A stretch of DNA of 64,000 nucleotides, from NCBI RefSeq assembly GCF_002364335.1, contig NZ_DEXW01000025.1, forward strand, positions 158,810 to 222,809. Direction: 5' to 3'. Shown here one piece after another: positions 33,582 to 42,384 of the stretch; positions within the stretch are counted from its first letter, which is position 1, and every line of letters begins with the position of its first letter. A model generated the notes under the pieces. It was not told the DNA's origin, did no database searches, and saw only the letters and a list, made by a program, of their open reading frames with translations. The DNA is from Winogradskyella sp. UBA3174. Its GTDB lineage: Bacteria > Bacteroidota > Bacteroidia > Flavobacteriales > Flavobacteriaceae. Both the position numbers and the translations under genes were made by a program.

Positions 33582-34223
33582 ATGCTTTTTAATTCGTTTT
33601 TAGAATCTGTAGTAAAAATAAAACATCTCAATCTTTTTGGCGAAGCTTCGCATGCAAAAATGTCTCCACCTTACCGATTAGAGTTGGCAGAGAAAATGAA
33701 AGGGAAAGCAAAATCAGTTAAAAAGGCAGGTGTTATGGCTTTATTTTACCCGAATGAAGCAGGAGAAACCTACCTTATTTTAATATTACGAAAGACATAT
33801 AAAGGTGTACATTCTGGTCAAGTTGGTTTTCCTGGTGGAAAATATGAAGATAAAGACAACGACTTAATGATTACTGCAATACGAGAAACAGAAGAAGAAG
33901 TTGGAGTGCCAAAATCTATGGTTGAGGTTATAAAAACGATGTCTCCGTTATACATACCTCCAAGTAATTTTATGGTTCATCCTTATTTAGCAGTATCTGA
34001 GACTACTCCAAATTTTGTAAAGCAAGATGAAGAAGTTGAAGGTATAATAGAAGTGAAGTTAATAGATTTTATAGATGAAAGTAATATTATAACTACAAGA
34101 GTACCAACGTCTTTTAATGTTGAAGTAGATGTCCCAGCTTTTAAATTGAACGGATATATTGTTTGGGGTGCGACAGCGATGATGCTTGGTGAGGTAAAAG
34201 ACTTGTTAAAACAAGTTTTATAG
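33582..34223 (+). CDS. NUDIX hydrolase, CoA pyrophosphatase-like
   Basis: This 213-residue NUDIX enzyme matches the CoA-diphosphatase (NudL/YeaB) type. The Nudix box spans G-G-K-Y-E-x7-A-I-R-E-T-E-E-E-V-G-V, and the family's L-I-L-R-K and G-Q-V-G-F-P-G-G segments lie just before it. The N-terminus contains A-K-M-S-P-P-Y-R, typical of flavobacterial members, so the ATG at 33582 is preferred even though it is 2 bp from the divergent gene's start. It is followed 49 bp later by an acyltransferase gene. Confidence 0.92.
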   Translation: MLFNSFLESVVKIKHLNLFGEASHAKMSPPYRLELAEKMKGKAKSVKKAGVMALFYPNEAGETYLILILRKTYKGVHSGQVGFPGGKYEDKDNDLMITAIRETEEEVGVPKSMVEVIKTMSPLYIPPSNFMVHPYLAVSETTPNFVKQDEEVEGIIEVKLIDFIDESNIITTRVPTSFNVEVDVPAFKLNGYIVWGATAMMLGEVKDLLKQVL

Positions 34224-34272
34224 TCCATCCTGTTTGTTACATTTGTAATTGACTAAAATTGAAAATTAAACT

Positions 34273-35073
34273 ATGGGATTATTTAAAAAAAACCCTTTCG
34301 GACATATACTTTTCGTTAAGAAATGGTTGATTAGAATCCTAGGTGTCGCCACGCACAGACGTTTTAGAGGTTTTAATGAGTTGAAGGTAGAAGGTTCAGA
34401 AATATTAAAGAATTTACCAGACACTAACGTTTTATTTATATCGAATCACCAAACCTATTTTGCAGACGTTATTGCTATGTTTCATGTCTTTAACGCTAGT
34501 TTAAGTGGTCGTTTAGATAATATAAAAAATGTAGGTTATTTATGGAATCCTAAGCTGAATATGTATTATGTAGCAGCTAAAGAAACTATGAAATCTGGTT
34601 TGTTACCTAAAATTTTCGCTTACACAGGTTCTATTAGTATTGAGCGAACTTGGAGAGCACAAGGTAAAGATGTAAATCGCCAAGTTAAAATGAGTGATAT
34701 CACAGCCATAAAAACAGCTTTAGATGATGGTTGGGTAGTAACGTTCCCTCAAGGTACAACAACACCTTTTAAGCCGATTAGAAAAGGTACAGCACATATT
34801 ATTAAAACATACCAGCCAATCGTAGTTCCTATTGTTATTGACGGTTTTAGACGTTCATTTGATAAAAAAGGACTTCGAATTAAAAAGAAGAATATCTATC
34901 AATCTTTTGAAATTAAAGAACCTTTAAAAATAGACTACGAAAACGAATCTATTGCAGATATCGTTGAAAAGATTGAATATGCCATTGAGCAGCACCCCTC
35001 GTTTTTAAAAGTAATTCCACAAGAGGAAATAGAAGAAAAGGAACGATTGAATAAAGAGTTGAGGGATTGGTAG
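34273..35073 (+). CDS. 1-acylglycerol-3-phosphate O-acyltransferase family protein
   Basis: This 266-residue PlsC-type acyltransferase belongs to phospholipid synthesis. The catalytic block reads S-N-H-Q-T-Y-F-A-D-V. That is H-x5-D by simple count rather than the canonical H-x4-D, an arrangement I associate with Bacteroidota homologues. The second block is F-P-Q-G-T-T-T-P-F and the third is V-P-I-V-I-D-G-F. It is probably membrane-associated through its N-terminal amphipathic helix. It is cotranscribed with the NUDIX gene or shares a strand with it. Confidence 0.9.
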   Translation: MGLFKKNPFGHILFVKKWLIRILGVATHRRFRGFNELKVEGSEILKNLPDTNVLFISNHQTYFADVIAMFHVFNASLSGRLDNIKNVGYLWNPKLNMYYVAAKETMKSGLLPKIFAYTGSISIERTWRAQGKDVNRQVKMSDITAIKTALDDGWVVTFPQGTTTPFKPIRKGTAHIIKTYQPIVVPIVIDGFRRSFDKKGLRIKKKNIYQSFEIKEPLKIDYENESIADIVEKIEYAIEQHPSFLKVIPQEEIEEKERLNKELRDW

Positions 35074-35096
35074 TTTAGTCTACTCTTAGCAGTCTT

Positions 35097-35480
35097 CAGT
35101 TAGCAGTTTTTATATAAAATTCTGCATCTGTCTTGTTTTGCTTATATAATCGTATCGCTTTTATAATGCTATAAGTTACTACTGATAATAAAAACAATTC
35201 TACAATTGGAAGTATCCAAGTTTTTAAAAGGCTTAGATAGTAATGGTTTTTCTGCAGGAATAATAAATGAATAGACAATAATACAAAGTATAAGAAAAGG
35301 AACTACTGTAGTTTTTGGGATAGACTTTTTTCGAATAAGTAAAAAGTAAATAAAAGGTGTAATTAATAACAAATCTATAGTTATAGCTAAACTCAATTTA
35401 TTAGGATGCGTAGCAAATATTGATAATTATGTTATTAAGATCATTGCGCTAATGATGAGCAATGGCATTACTAGTATGAT
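35097..35480 (-). pseudogene. Decayed integral membrane protein gene
   Basis: Translation on the minus strand gives hydrophobic helices that jump between frames. P-L-L-I-I-S-A-M-I-L-I-T is followed by an in-frame TAA, then A-T-H-P-N-K-L-S-L-A-I-T-I-D-L and L-L-I-R-K-K-S-I-P-K-T. A frameshift follows in a five-base homopolymer run (about 35247-35251), then Y-L-S-L-L-K-T-W-I-L-P-I-V-E in another frame. Together they look like one membrane protein related to a flavobacterial family I cannot name, with the C-terminus also missing. A single sequencing error would not explain both lesions. Confidence 0.7.
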
Positions 35481-35537
35481 TAAGTTATTTTCAAGTTTAA
35501 ATACTTTTTCCTACACTTCGTGTGAAATTAAATTAAG

Positions 35538-36170
35538 CTAAATTTCGAGTTTTTTTAATTCATCATAATTTTGATTGAGACGCTTTAAAAGCACACCATA
35601 GATCAATCTATAAAATAACCAAATTAGAATTAAAAAAACGGCTGCAATAAAGACCGCAAATAAATAGAGAATTATCATTTGAGTCGTATTTGCTTCAACT
35701 ATTTGTTGATGAAACTCTAGGTTTTCATTATACTCAAAATATAGTGAAAGTGGAATTGAAAGAAAAATGAGTGATAAGGTGAAAATTACATAATATTTAA
35801 TAATTTTTCTGGTCTTTAGGATACTTTCCATTAGCTTTTTAGAGCTATCAGTACTAGATATTGCTTTGTAAGACTTATAAAGTAGGTAAATGAAAAGTAA
35901 AATCACTAGGTAGCTAAGTGTATTAAACACTACAAAAAGAGGGTTCTCATAGCTCGTATCTAACTTCTCCTTAAAAGTTGAGGATAGAAAATAAGGAAGG
36001 ATACCAGCTAAAAGCCAAAAACCTAATTCGGCAATACTAATATAAAATAAAGTCTTAACAATTGTAGACGATTTTTTATGTATCATTGGTTTGATTTCAG
36101 AATCTGAATAGTTTTTAAACGTATCAGTTTCTTTATTCCAATCTTTCTTTAATAAATCTAATTCATCCAT
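35538..36170 (-). CDS. Membrane protein paired with an ECF sigma factor
   Basis: This 210-residue protein has a cytoplasmic N-terminus containing D-L-L-K-K-D-W-N and four transmembrane segments (about 40-60, 75-100, 125-145, 165-195). It begins 4 bp after the sigma factor stop on the same strand. A similar N-terminal I-K-N-I-W-K motif and membrane layout occur in the partner of the sigma factor at 41879. I infer a regulatory role, perhaps as an unconventional anti-sigma factor. No named anti-sigma domain is visible. Confidence 0.8.
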   Translation of the reverse strand: MDELDLLKKDWNKETDTFKNYSDSEIKPMIHKKSSTIVKTLFYISIAELGFWLLAGILPYFLSSTFKEKLDTSYENPLFVVFNTLSYLVILLFIYLLYKSYKAISSTDSSKKLMESILKTRKIIKYYVIFTLSLIFLSIPLSLYFEYNENLEFHQQIVEANTTQMIILYLFAVFIAAVFLILIWLFYRLIYGVLLKRLNQNYDELKKLEI

Positions 36171-36174
36171 AATG

Positions 36175-36669
36175 TTACGGATTAAGTATTGTTCTTAATT
36201 TCTTTTTTACGCGATTCATTTTTACTCGTGCATTAACTTCGCTAATGCCTAAAGTAGCGCTTATTTCTCTGTAGTCTTTGTCTTCTAAATACAAGAACAC
36301 AAGGGCTTTTTCTATATCGTTTAATTGATGTACTGCTTTATACAAGAGCTTTAATTGTTGCTCTTCAGTATCATCATATTCTTCAGCTTTAACCTTATAC
36401 TCAACCGCATCAAACTCTTGTGTGTTAATTCTACGTTTCGATTTTCTGTACAACGTAATAGCTGTATTTAAACCTACACGATACATCCATGTACTAAACT
36501 TTGAGTCTCCTCTAAATTTTGGATACGCACGCCATAACTGAATTGTTATTTCCTGAAACAAATCGTTATGCGCATCTGCATTGTTGGTATATAAACGACA
36601 TACCTTATGCACAATGTTTTGATTTGTTCGCAGTTGTTCTACAAAACTATGTTCGAGTTCTTTGTTCAA
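36175..36669 (-). CDS. ECF RNA polymerase sigma factor
   Basis: This 164-residue sigma factor has region 2 (D-L-F-Q-E-I-T-I-Q-L-W-R-A-Y and F-S-T-W-M-Y-R-V-G-L-N-T-A) and region 4 (Y-R-E-I-S-A-T-L-G-I-S-E-V-N-A-R-V-K-M-N-R-V-K). It closely resembles the sigma factor at 41879, including the E-K-A-L-V-F-L-Y-L-E-D-K-D-Y segment. The partner membrane gene follows at 4 bp. Confidence 0.95.
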   Translation of the reverse strand: MNKELEHSFVEQLRTNQNIVHKVCRLYTNNADAHNDLFQEITIQLWRAYPKFRGDSKFSTWMYRVGLNTAITLYRKSKRRINTQEFDAVEYKVKAEEYDDTEEQQLKLLYKAVHQLNDIEKALVFLYLEDKDYREISATLGISEVNARVKMNRVKKKLRTILNP

Positions 36670-36710
36670 TTGATGAGATTGGTTAGTTATCTAATTAGTA
36701 GTTATATGTT

Positions 36711-37388
36711 TTATTTTGTTACACTTATTTTTAAAATTCCTATAATAATTAAATATTGAGCTAAGGCATAGGTTACTATAATACTAATATTAGACCAGGG
36801 TATTGTATGATTAAACTTATTTAGTGCTAAAATACTGTCGGAAGCCATAAAAAGCAATGCACCTAAGAAAACAAGACCATAACTAACAATGTTAACGTTG
36901 TTTTTTCTTAAATAAGCAGTGGTTGCCATAGTTAAGATAACAATCATATATACAGCAACAGGTATTAGCATAGTGCCTAAGCCATCCTTTAAAAAATAGA
37001 ATAAACTTGCTCCATAAACTAAAATTAATATAATAAAACCATAAGGTGAGTTCTCTTTATTTCTATGTTTAAGAAATAATATAATATACATAACGTGAGC
37101 GAGTAAAAAAGCAATTAAACCTATTGTAAAAAAGTGTTCTGATTTATCTACAAATAGTAGTAGAACGTCACCTATTAAAGAAAATACCAATGCTGAGATT
37201 GTAAGGTTTTTAATAGGTTTAGATAATGATTTTGATCTGTTTATAAACAAAAAGATAAGACTTATTACTATAGCAGGCTTCGCTATATAATGAGCAGTTT
37301 TAAGGGTTTCTGTGCTTCCTGTTAAGATTTCTATTAAAACAATAATAAAGAATAGAATTGAAAATTGTTTTTCAATATTGGTTAGCAT
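36711..37388 (-). CDS. YhhN/TMEM86-type lysoplasmalogenase-like membrane protein
   Basis: This 225-residue protein has about eight hydrophobic helices. Sequence features include K-P-A-I-V-I-S-L, L-I-G-D-V-L-L-L and M-A-S-D-S-I-L-A-L-N-K-F, the Asp-containing motifs conserved in the YhhN family. That family includes vinyl-ether lipid hydrolases. Substrate specificity is not predictable. The gene is upstream of the ECF sigma pair, with 41 bp between, and could be cotranscribed with it. Confidence 0.88.
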   Translation of the reverse strand: MLTNIEKQFSILFFIIVLIEILTGSTETLKTAHYIAKPAIVISLIFLFINRSKSLSKPIKNLTISALVFSLIGDVLLLFVDKSEHFFTIGLIAFLLAHVMYIILFLKHRNKENSPYGFIILILVYGASLFYFLKDGLGTMLIPVAVYMIVILTMATTAYLRKNNVNIVSYGLVFLGALLFMASDSILALNKFNHTIPWSNISIIVTYALAQYLIIIGILKISVTK

Positions 37389-37525
37389 ATGTGTTTGGTT
37401 TGGCCAAATATATTCAATTCGTCATTGAAATTTCACAGTTCGGTATAATAGAATTTTTAGATAGTTAAAAATGATTGAAGTTTGTCTCACAATCAAGAAA
37501 CGAACTTTTAATCATCAATCAATAA

Positions 37526-39676
37526 ATGAAAAATCTAATCACAATCCTTGTATTAACTCTAGCATTAGTTACTCATGCACAAACCACCATATCTGGTAAA
37601 GTAGTAGACAACAAAAACCAACCAATATATGGTGCAAATGTATATTTAGATGGTACTTACGATGGTGTAACATCTAACGAAGAAGGTAAGTTTTTATTTA
37701 CTACAGAACAAGACGGTATTCAATCTCTAGTTGTTTCATTTATGTCTTACGAAACAAAAACAATAGTAGAGGATGTTTCAAAACTATCTAACCTCCTAAT
37801 TAAATTAAGAGAAGATGTTGAAACATTAGACACTGTAGTTTTAAGTGCTGGTACTTTTGAAGCAAACGATAACAGTAAAGTTTCAGTCTTAAAACCTTTA
37901 GATGTTGTAACCACTGCAAGTGCCTTAGGTGATTTTGTTGGAGCGCTTCAAACATTACCAGGTACCTCAAACGTCGCGGAAGATGGTCGTTTATTTGTAC
38001 GTGGTGGAGATGCTGACGAAACGCAAATTTTTATTGATGGTATTAGAGTATTTACACCTTACACACCAACAACTAATAATATTCCGACACGAGGGCGTTA
38101 TTCACCTTTTTTATTCGATGGTATTACGTTTTCGACTGGTGGTTATTCGTCTGAATATGGACAAGCCTTATCGAGTGTATTGCTTTTAAATACCATAGAT
38201 GAACCAGATCAAGAAAAAACAGATATTGGTATTATGTCGGTTGGTGCAACGTTAGGAAATACGCAAAAATGGGAGAAATCATCACTTAGTTTTAATGCGT
38301 CTTACATTAATTTATCACCTTATTTAGCTGTTTTTGAAGATAGAAACGATTGGGAAACTCCTTATCAAGGTGCACAGGGTGAGTTGGTGTTTAGGCAACG
38401 GTTAGATAGTGGTATACTAAAATTCTACGCTGCTTTTGATACCTCTAAGTTTAGGTTAACACAAGAAGATATCAATTTAGAAGATGGTTTAAATCTTAAA
38501 TTGAACAATAACAATTTCTACCTCAATACATCCTATAAAGGTGTGTTAGGTAATAGCTGGACGCTAACTACAGGTTTGAGTTATACCTATGCCAATACTA
38601 AAACAGGAATTCTTAGTAGTGATATTGACGATACAGAAAATTCAGCACACATAAAATTGAAACTTAAAAAACGTTTTAATAGTCGGTTTAAATTAAGCTT
38701 TGGTGTAGAGCAATTTAGTACAGATTTTGATGAGAATTTTAAGGATGGATCAATTGATGCAACTTATGGTTTTAAAAATAATATTACCGCTGGTTTTGCT
38801 GAAGCAGATCTTATTTTCTCTAAAGATTTAGCTTTAAAAGTTGGTTTACGTGCAGACTACAGCTCTATTTTCAATGACACTGATATTGCGCCAAGAATCG
38901 CATTGGCTTATAAGATATCAAAGAATGGGCAGTTTTCTTTAGCTTATGGTAACTTCTTTCAGAATCCGAATAGTAGTGCTTTAAAATTTGAACAGGATTT
39001 GAAAGCACAGAAAACATCACACTATATTTTTAACTATCAGTATGTAAATGATGGAAAAATATTTAGAGCTGAAGTGTATAGAAAAGATTATGATAATTTG
39101 GTGAAATTTGATACTGATTTTGAAAGTTTCGACAGTGACTTCACATCATCTGGTGATGGCTATGCACAAGGATTAGATCTGTTTTGGCGAGATAATACAA
39201 GTATTAAAAATTTAGATTATTGGGTGAGCTATTCGTATTTAGATACAGAGCGCGATCATAGAAATTTCCGAGAAGCAGCACAGCCAAATTTTGCTACTAA
39301 ACATAATTTTTCGTTAGTAGGTAAGTATTGGGTTGAGAGTTGGAAGAGCCAGATTGGTTTGGCTTATGGCTTTTCATCTGGTAGACCATATACAAACCCA
39401 AACACTATAGATTTCTTGGGTGAACGCACTAAAGCATTTAACAGTTTAAGTCTAAATTGGGCGTATTTATTAGATGAGCAGAAAATACTTTACTTCTCAG
39501 TGAATAACGTTCTAGGGTTTACAAACATTAATGGTTACCAATATGCTAATACAACAGACATGAATGGACAGTTTAGCAGACAAGCCCTAACACCTGCTGC
39601 AGATCAGTTCTTTTTTGTGGGTTTCTTCTGGACGATCAGTGAAAACGGAACCGATAACCAATTGGATAATTTATAA
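37526..39676 (+). CDS. TonB-dependent receptor
   Basis: This 716-residue outer-membrane receptor has a signal peptide (to about residue 18). A carboxypeptidase-D-like regulatory beta-sandwich follows (about 20-100, I-S-G-K-V-V-D-N-K-N-Q-P-I-Y-G-A-N-V). The plug domain (about 120-215) has L-F-V-R-G-G-D-A-D-E-T-Q-I-F-I-D-G, and a 22-strand-type barrel follows. It has no STN domain, so it is a transporter without cell-surface signalling. The substrate is unknown. A short TonB-like fragment gene follows 89 bp downstream. Confidence 0.92.
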   Translation: MKNLITILVLTLALVTHAQTTISGKVVDNKNQPIYGANVYLDGTYDGVTSNEEGKFLFTTEQDGIQSLVVSFMSYETKTIVEDVSKLSNLLIKLREDVETLDTVVLSAGTFEANDNSKVSVLKPLDVVTTASALGDFVGALQTLPGTSNVAEDGRLFVRGGDADETQIFIDGIRVFTPYTPTTNNIPTRGRYSPFLFDGITFSTGGYSSEYGQALSSVLLLNTIDEPDQEKTDIGIMSVGATLGNTQKWEKSSLSFNASYINLSPYLAVFEDRNDWETPYQGAQGELVFRQRLDSGILKFYAAFDTSKFRLTQEDINLEDGLNLKLNNNNFYLNTSYKGVLGNSWTLTTGLSYTYANTKTGILSSDIDDTENSAHIKLKLKKRFNSRFKLSFGVEQFSTDFDENFKDGSIDATYGFKNNITAGFAEADLIFSKDLALKVGLRADYSSIFNDTDIAPRIALAYKISKNGQFSLAYGNFFQNPNSSALKFEQDLKAQKTSHYIFNYQYVNDGKIFRAEVYRKDYDNLVKFDTDFESFDSDFTSSGDGYAQGLDLFWRDNTSIKNLDYWVSYSYLDTERDHRNFREAAQPNFATKHNFSLVGKYWVESWKSQIGLAYGFSSGRPYTNPNTIDFLGERTKAFNSLSLNWAYLLDEQKILYFSVNNVLGFTNINGYQYANTTDMNGQFSRQALTPAADQFFFVGFFWTISENGTDNQLDNL

Positions 39677-39765
39677 TTTAAAGTATTAAATTTTAAGTAA
39701 TTATGACTTTTATCATATCTTTTGTGATATCTGATGATTAGCTTTAGATTATAAAATTAAAAGTC

Positions 39766-40008
39766 ATGAAACTCAAGAAAAACTCAAAAGCCAATATCGG
39801 TCGAAACAGTAGTTTATATTTTGCTATTGGCTTAAACGTAATGTTAATCTTAACATATTTAGTCTTAGAACATAAGACTTACGACAAAAATGCTACTAAG
39901 ACTGATATCTTAATGTTGGCAGATCAAATAGAGGATGATATTCCTATTATAGTTTTGAATATAACACCAACTCCACCAAAACCAATTAATTTTAAGCTAG
40001 AACAATAG
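39766..40008 (+). CDS. TonB N-terminal fragment (short TonB-like protein)
   Basis: This 80-residue protein matches only the first part of flavobacterial TonB. It has a Lys/Asn-rich cytoplasmic start, one transmembrane helix (about 17-36), the following H-K-T-Y-D-K segment, an acidic D-D-I-P-I, and the beginning of a proline-rich stretch T-P-T-P-P-K-P. The long proline-rich linker and C-terminal receptor-binding domain are missing, because a stop follows immediately. It could be a recent truncation or a functional mini-protein that binds ExbB/ExbD but cannot reach receptors. Confidence 0.75.
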   Translation: MKLKKNSKANIGRNSSLYFAIGLNVMLILTYLVLEHKTYDKNATKTDILMLADQIEDDIPIIVLNITPTPPKPINFKLEQ

Positions 40009-40024
40009 TAAATAAATACCTAAT

Positions 40025-40044
40025 AAAAAGGTTTAAGCCTTTTT
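40025..40044 (+). terminator. Short terminator-like hairpin
   Basis: AAAAAGG / CCTTTTT with a 6-nt loop lies 17 bp after the TonB-fragment stop. The stem is short and mostly A:T. Confidence 0.5.
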
Positions 40045-40082
40045 AATTAATTATAAAGCCCCAGAAATGAGGTTTTGTAATT

Positions 40083-40604
40083 TTAGTAATAAGGATTTTG
40101 AATGATATACCAATTACACACATCACCTTCATACGTAAATTGACCAGAAGGTTTTAGACCAACTTTTTTTAGAATAACATTAGAAGCTATATTGCCAATA
40201 TCTGCAGCCGCACAAATTTCTTTGAGTTTTAAATCTTTAAAACCATAATCCAATGATGCTATAGCAGCTTCTGTAGCATAGCCTTTTCCCCAATGCTGTT
40301 CTTTAAGTCTGTAACCAAGATCATAATAATCGAATGCTTTGCGTAGGTTTTGTTCAAATTTCAAACCAGACCAGCCTAAAAAAGTATTTGTAGCTTTATC
40401 TATAATTGCGAGACGACCAATACCATTGGTTTTATATTGCTCTAAGATATTAGCTATTGCAGCTTTAGATTGGTCTATAGTCTTTACAGGATTATTACCT
40501 AAATAGATATGAACATTTGGGTTAGCGTCTAACTCAAAGAAGTCTTGTGCATCATCTTCTGTTATTGGTCTTAAGATTAGACGTTTTGTTTCTATTTGTT
40601 TCAA
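40083..40604 (-). CDS. GNAT-family N-acetyltransferase (RimJ/RimL type)
   Basis: This 173-residue acetyltransferase begins with the E-T-K-R-L-I-L-R-P-I-T-E-D-D typical of RimJ/RimL-like proteins. The acetyl-CoA-binding motif is W-G-K-G-Y-A-T-E-A-A. A C-terminal N-x-x-S-N-x-I-L-K-K-V-G segment completes the fold. The acceptor could be a protein N-terminus or a small amine. It is monocistronic on the minus strand, with no functional partner nearby. Confidence 0.92.
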   Translation of the reverse strand: MKQIETKRLILRPITEDDAQDFFELDANPNVHIYLGNNPVKTIDQSKAAIANILEQYKTNGIGRLAIIDKATNTFLGWSGLKFEQNLRKAFDYYDLGYRLKEQHWGKGYATEAAIASLDYGFKDLKLKEICAAADIGNIASNVILKKVGLKPSGQFTYEGDVCNWYIIQNPYY

Positions 40605-40808
40605 ATTTATTGAGGTTGTTTGTGTTGTGGAAGTAGTACTTTTTTATTTGTTATATATAAATGTTAGCCTTTAGTTATTTCTCAATGATTCATTTTTTAT
40701 CATTGTTAATTGTTCTGTGGTAATAAAGTACAACGTATTATATAATTATAAATATAGTTTTATCCTTAACTATTTAAAGGATATGAGTAACTTTTTGTTT
40801 TTACACAA

Positions 40809-41363
40809 TTACTTCCACTTAATATTACAACCCATACTCGGTTTTTGTTCAGAATTCACAGACTCATTATTTATTAAAGCATTTATTGCTGCTCTTAGAT
40901 CTTTTCCTGTTACAGGTTTACCATTACCAGGTCTAGAATCGTCTAACTGACCTGCATATACTAAAGATAAATCACCATCAAATAAAAAGAAATCTGGCGT
41001 GCAAGCCGCATCATAAGCTTTTGCAACGTCTTGGTTGTCGTCATACAAATAAGAAAATGGATAATTATTTTCTTTTGCATGTTGTTTCATTAATTCTGGC
41101 CCATCTTGCGGATAATTTTCTGCATCATTACTAGATATAGCAATACTAGTAATACCTTTTAATTTATAATCATTAGCCAATGCCACTAATTGTTCATTCA
41201 CGAGGATTACAAAAGGGCAATGGTTACAGATAAACATAACTAAAGTCCCTGTGGTGCCTTTTAAGTCACTTAAAGATTTTTGTTTATCATCTTTAGTGTC
41301 TGTTAAAGTAAAGTCAGGTGCTGAGGTTCCCAGAGGCAACATGTTAGAAGGTGTTAATGACAT
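40809..41363 (-). CDS. Thioredoxin-fold redoxin (AhpC/TSA-like)
   Basis: This 184-residue protein opens with a T-S-A-P-D-F-T-L-T-D start. The redox motif is F-I-C-N-H-C-P-F-V, a C-x-x-C arrangement in the position of the peroxiredoxin/ResA active site. A later cis-Pro region is C-T-P-D-F-F-L-F-D. It is cytoplasmic, with no signal peptide. It likely functions as a disulfide reductase or a thioredoxin-dependent peroxidase. It is divergent from the tRNA-binding-protein gene, with 57 bp between starts. Confidence 0.9.
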   Translation of the reverse strand: MSLTPSNMLPLGTSAPDFTLTDTKDDKQKSLSDLKGTTGTLVMFICNHCPFVILVNEQLVALANDYKLKGITSIAISSNDAENYPQDGPELMKQHAKENNYPFSYLYDDNQDVAKAYDAACTPDFFLFDGDLSLVYAGQLDDSRPGNGKPVTGKDLRAAINALINNESVNSEQKPSMGCNIKWK

Positions 41364-41420
41364 AGATTTATTATCTTTATTTTTTAATTAATGAGATATC
41401 CTTTTTTATGGATAATATAT

Positions 41421-41756
41421 ATGGAAAAGATAATAACATTTGAAGACTTTACAAAGGTAGATTTACGTGTTGGTACAATTTTAGAAGTCATAGACTTTAC
41501 AAATGCTCACAAACCTGCGTACCAACTCACTATAGATTTCGGAGATTTAGGTATAAAAAAATCCTCTGCTCAGATCACTATGCTTTATAAGAAAGCCGAT
41601 TTAGTTAATAAACAAATTGTCGCTGTGGTGAATTTTCCAAAAAAACAAATTGCCAATTTTATAAGCGAATGTTTAGTCATAGGTGCTGTGAAAGAAGACG
41701 ATGTTTTTCTTTTACATCCTGAAAATACGGTTAAGAATGGTAGTACTGTAAATTAA
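41421..41756 (+). CDS. csaA: CsaA-like tRNA-binding protein
   Basis: This 111-residue OB-fold protein is the stand-alone EMAP/CsaA type. It reads D-F-T-K-V-D-L-R-V-G-T-I-L-E-V, then K-P-A-Y-Q-L-T-I-D-F-G, then a closing G-A-V-K-E-D-D-V-F-L-L-H-P. In other bacteria CsaA acts as an export-related chaperone or tRNA-binding protein. The ATG at 41421 fits the family N-terminus; the in-frame ATG at 41391 is probably not used. Confidence 0.92.
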   Translation: MEKIITFEDFTKVDLRVGTILEVIDFTNAHKPAYQLTIDFGDLGIKKSSAQITMLYKKADLVNKQIVAVVNFPKKQIANFISECLVIGAVKEDDVFLLHPENTVKNGSTVN

Positions 41757-41878
41757 TTTCGCCATTTACTAATTGTGTTCTTCACATTTAGATCGTTTAT
41801 TTTTAATTTTTTTTCATCGTTTTGTGATTTTTTGAAATCTTCTGCGAATAATTAGGTAAGCCCAAAGGACAAAATAGC

Positions 41879-42370
41879 TTGAGTAAGAAAGCAACATTTA
41901 TTGAAATCATTCAAAAGTACAGAGGCATTTTATATAAAGTGATCACAATGTACTGTATTGAAGAAAATGATAAAAAGGATTTAGAGCAGGAAATTTTAAT
42001 CCAGATCTGGAAATCTCTAGAGACATACAACGATAAATATGCTATGACTACATGGCTGTATCGTATTTCTATGAATGTTGCTATTTCGCATTATCGTAAA
42101 ACGTTTAAAACAAAAGGTAGAACTGTAAGATTAGATACAGGTTTGCTTGAGTTTACACCAGTGCCTGAGACTAGTGAAAGGAGTTACGAACAAGAGGTGT
42201 TGCGTAAGTTATTATTGGCTCTAAATGAGTTTGATAAAGCATTAATGTTCCTTTATTTAGAAGATAAGGATTACGAAGTTATAGCTGAAGTTTTGGGGAT
42301 TTCAAAAACCAATGTGGCGACTAAGATTAGTCGTATTAAAAACCGATGGAAGCAAGAGCTAACATCTTAA
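41879..42370 (+). CDS. ECF RNA polymerase sigma factor (TTG start)
   Basis: This 163-residue sigma factor has region 2 (D-L-E-Q-E-I-L-I-Q-I-W-K-S-L and M-T-T-W-L-Y-R-I-S-M-N) and region 4 (Y-E-V-I-A-E-V-L-G-I-S-K-T-N-V-A-T-K-I-S-R). It is paralogous to the factor at 36175 and shares the D-K-A-L-M-F-L-Y-L-E-D-K-D-Y segment. No ATG is available in the right place. The TTG at 41879 is preceded by AAAGGAC and gives the normal length. A membrane partner gene starts 14 bp after its stop. Confidence 0.92.
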   Translation: MSKKATFIEIIQKYRGILYKVITMYCIEENDKKDLEQEILIQIWKSLETYNDKYAMTTWLYRISMNVAISHYRKTFKTKGRTVRLDTGLLEFTPVPETSERSYEQEVLRKLLLALNEFDKALMFLYLEDKDYEVIAEVLGISKTNVATKISRIKNRWKQELTS

Positions 42371-42384
42371 ACAAATTAGAACTT

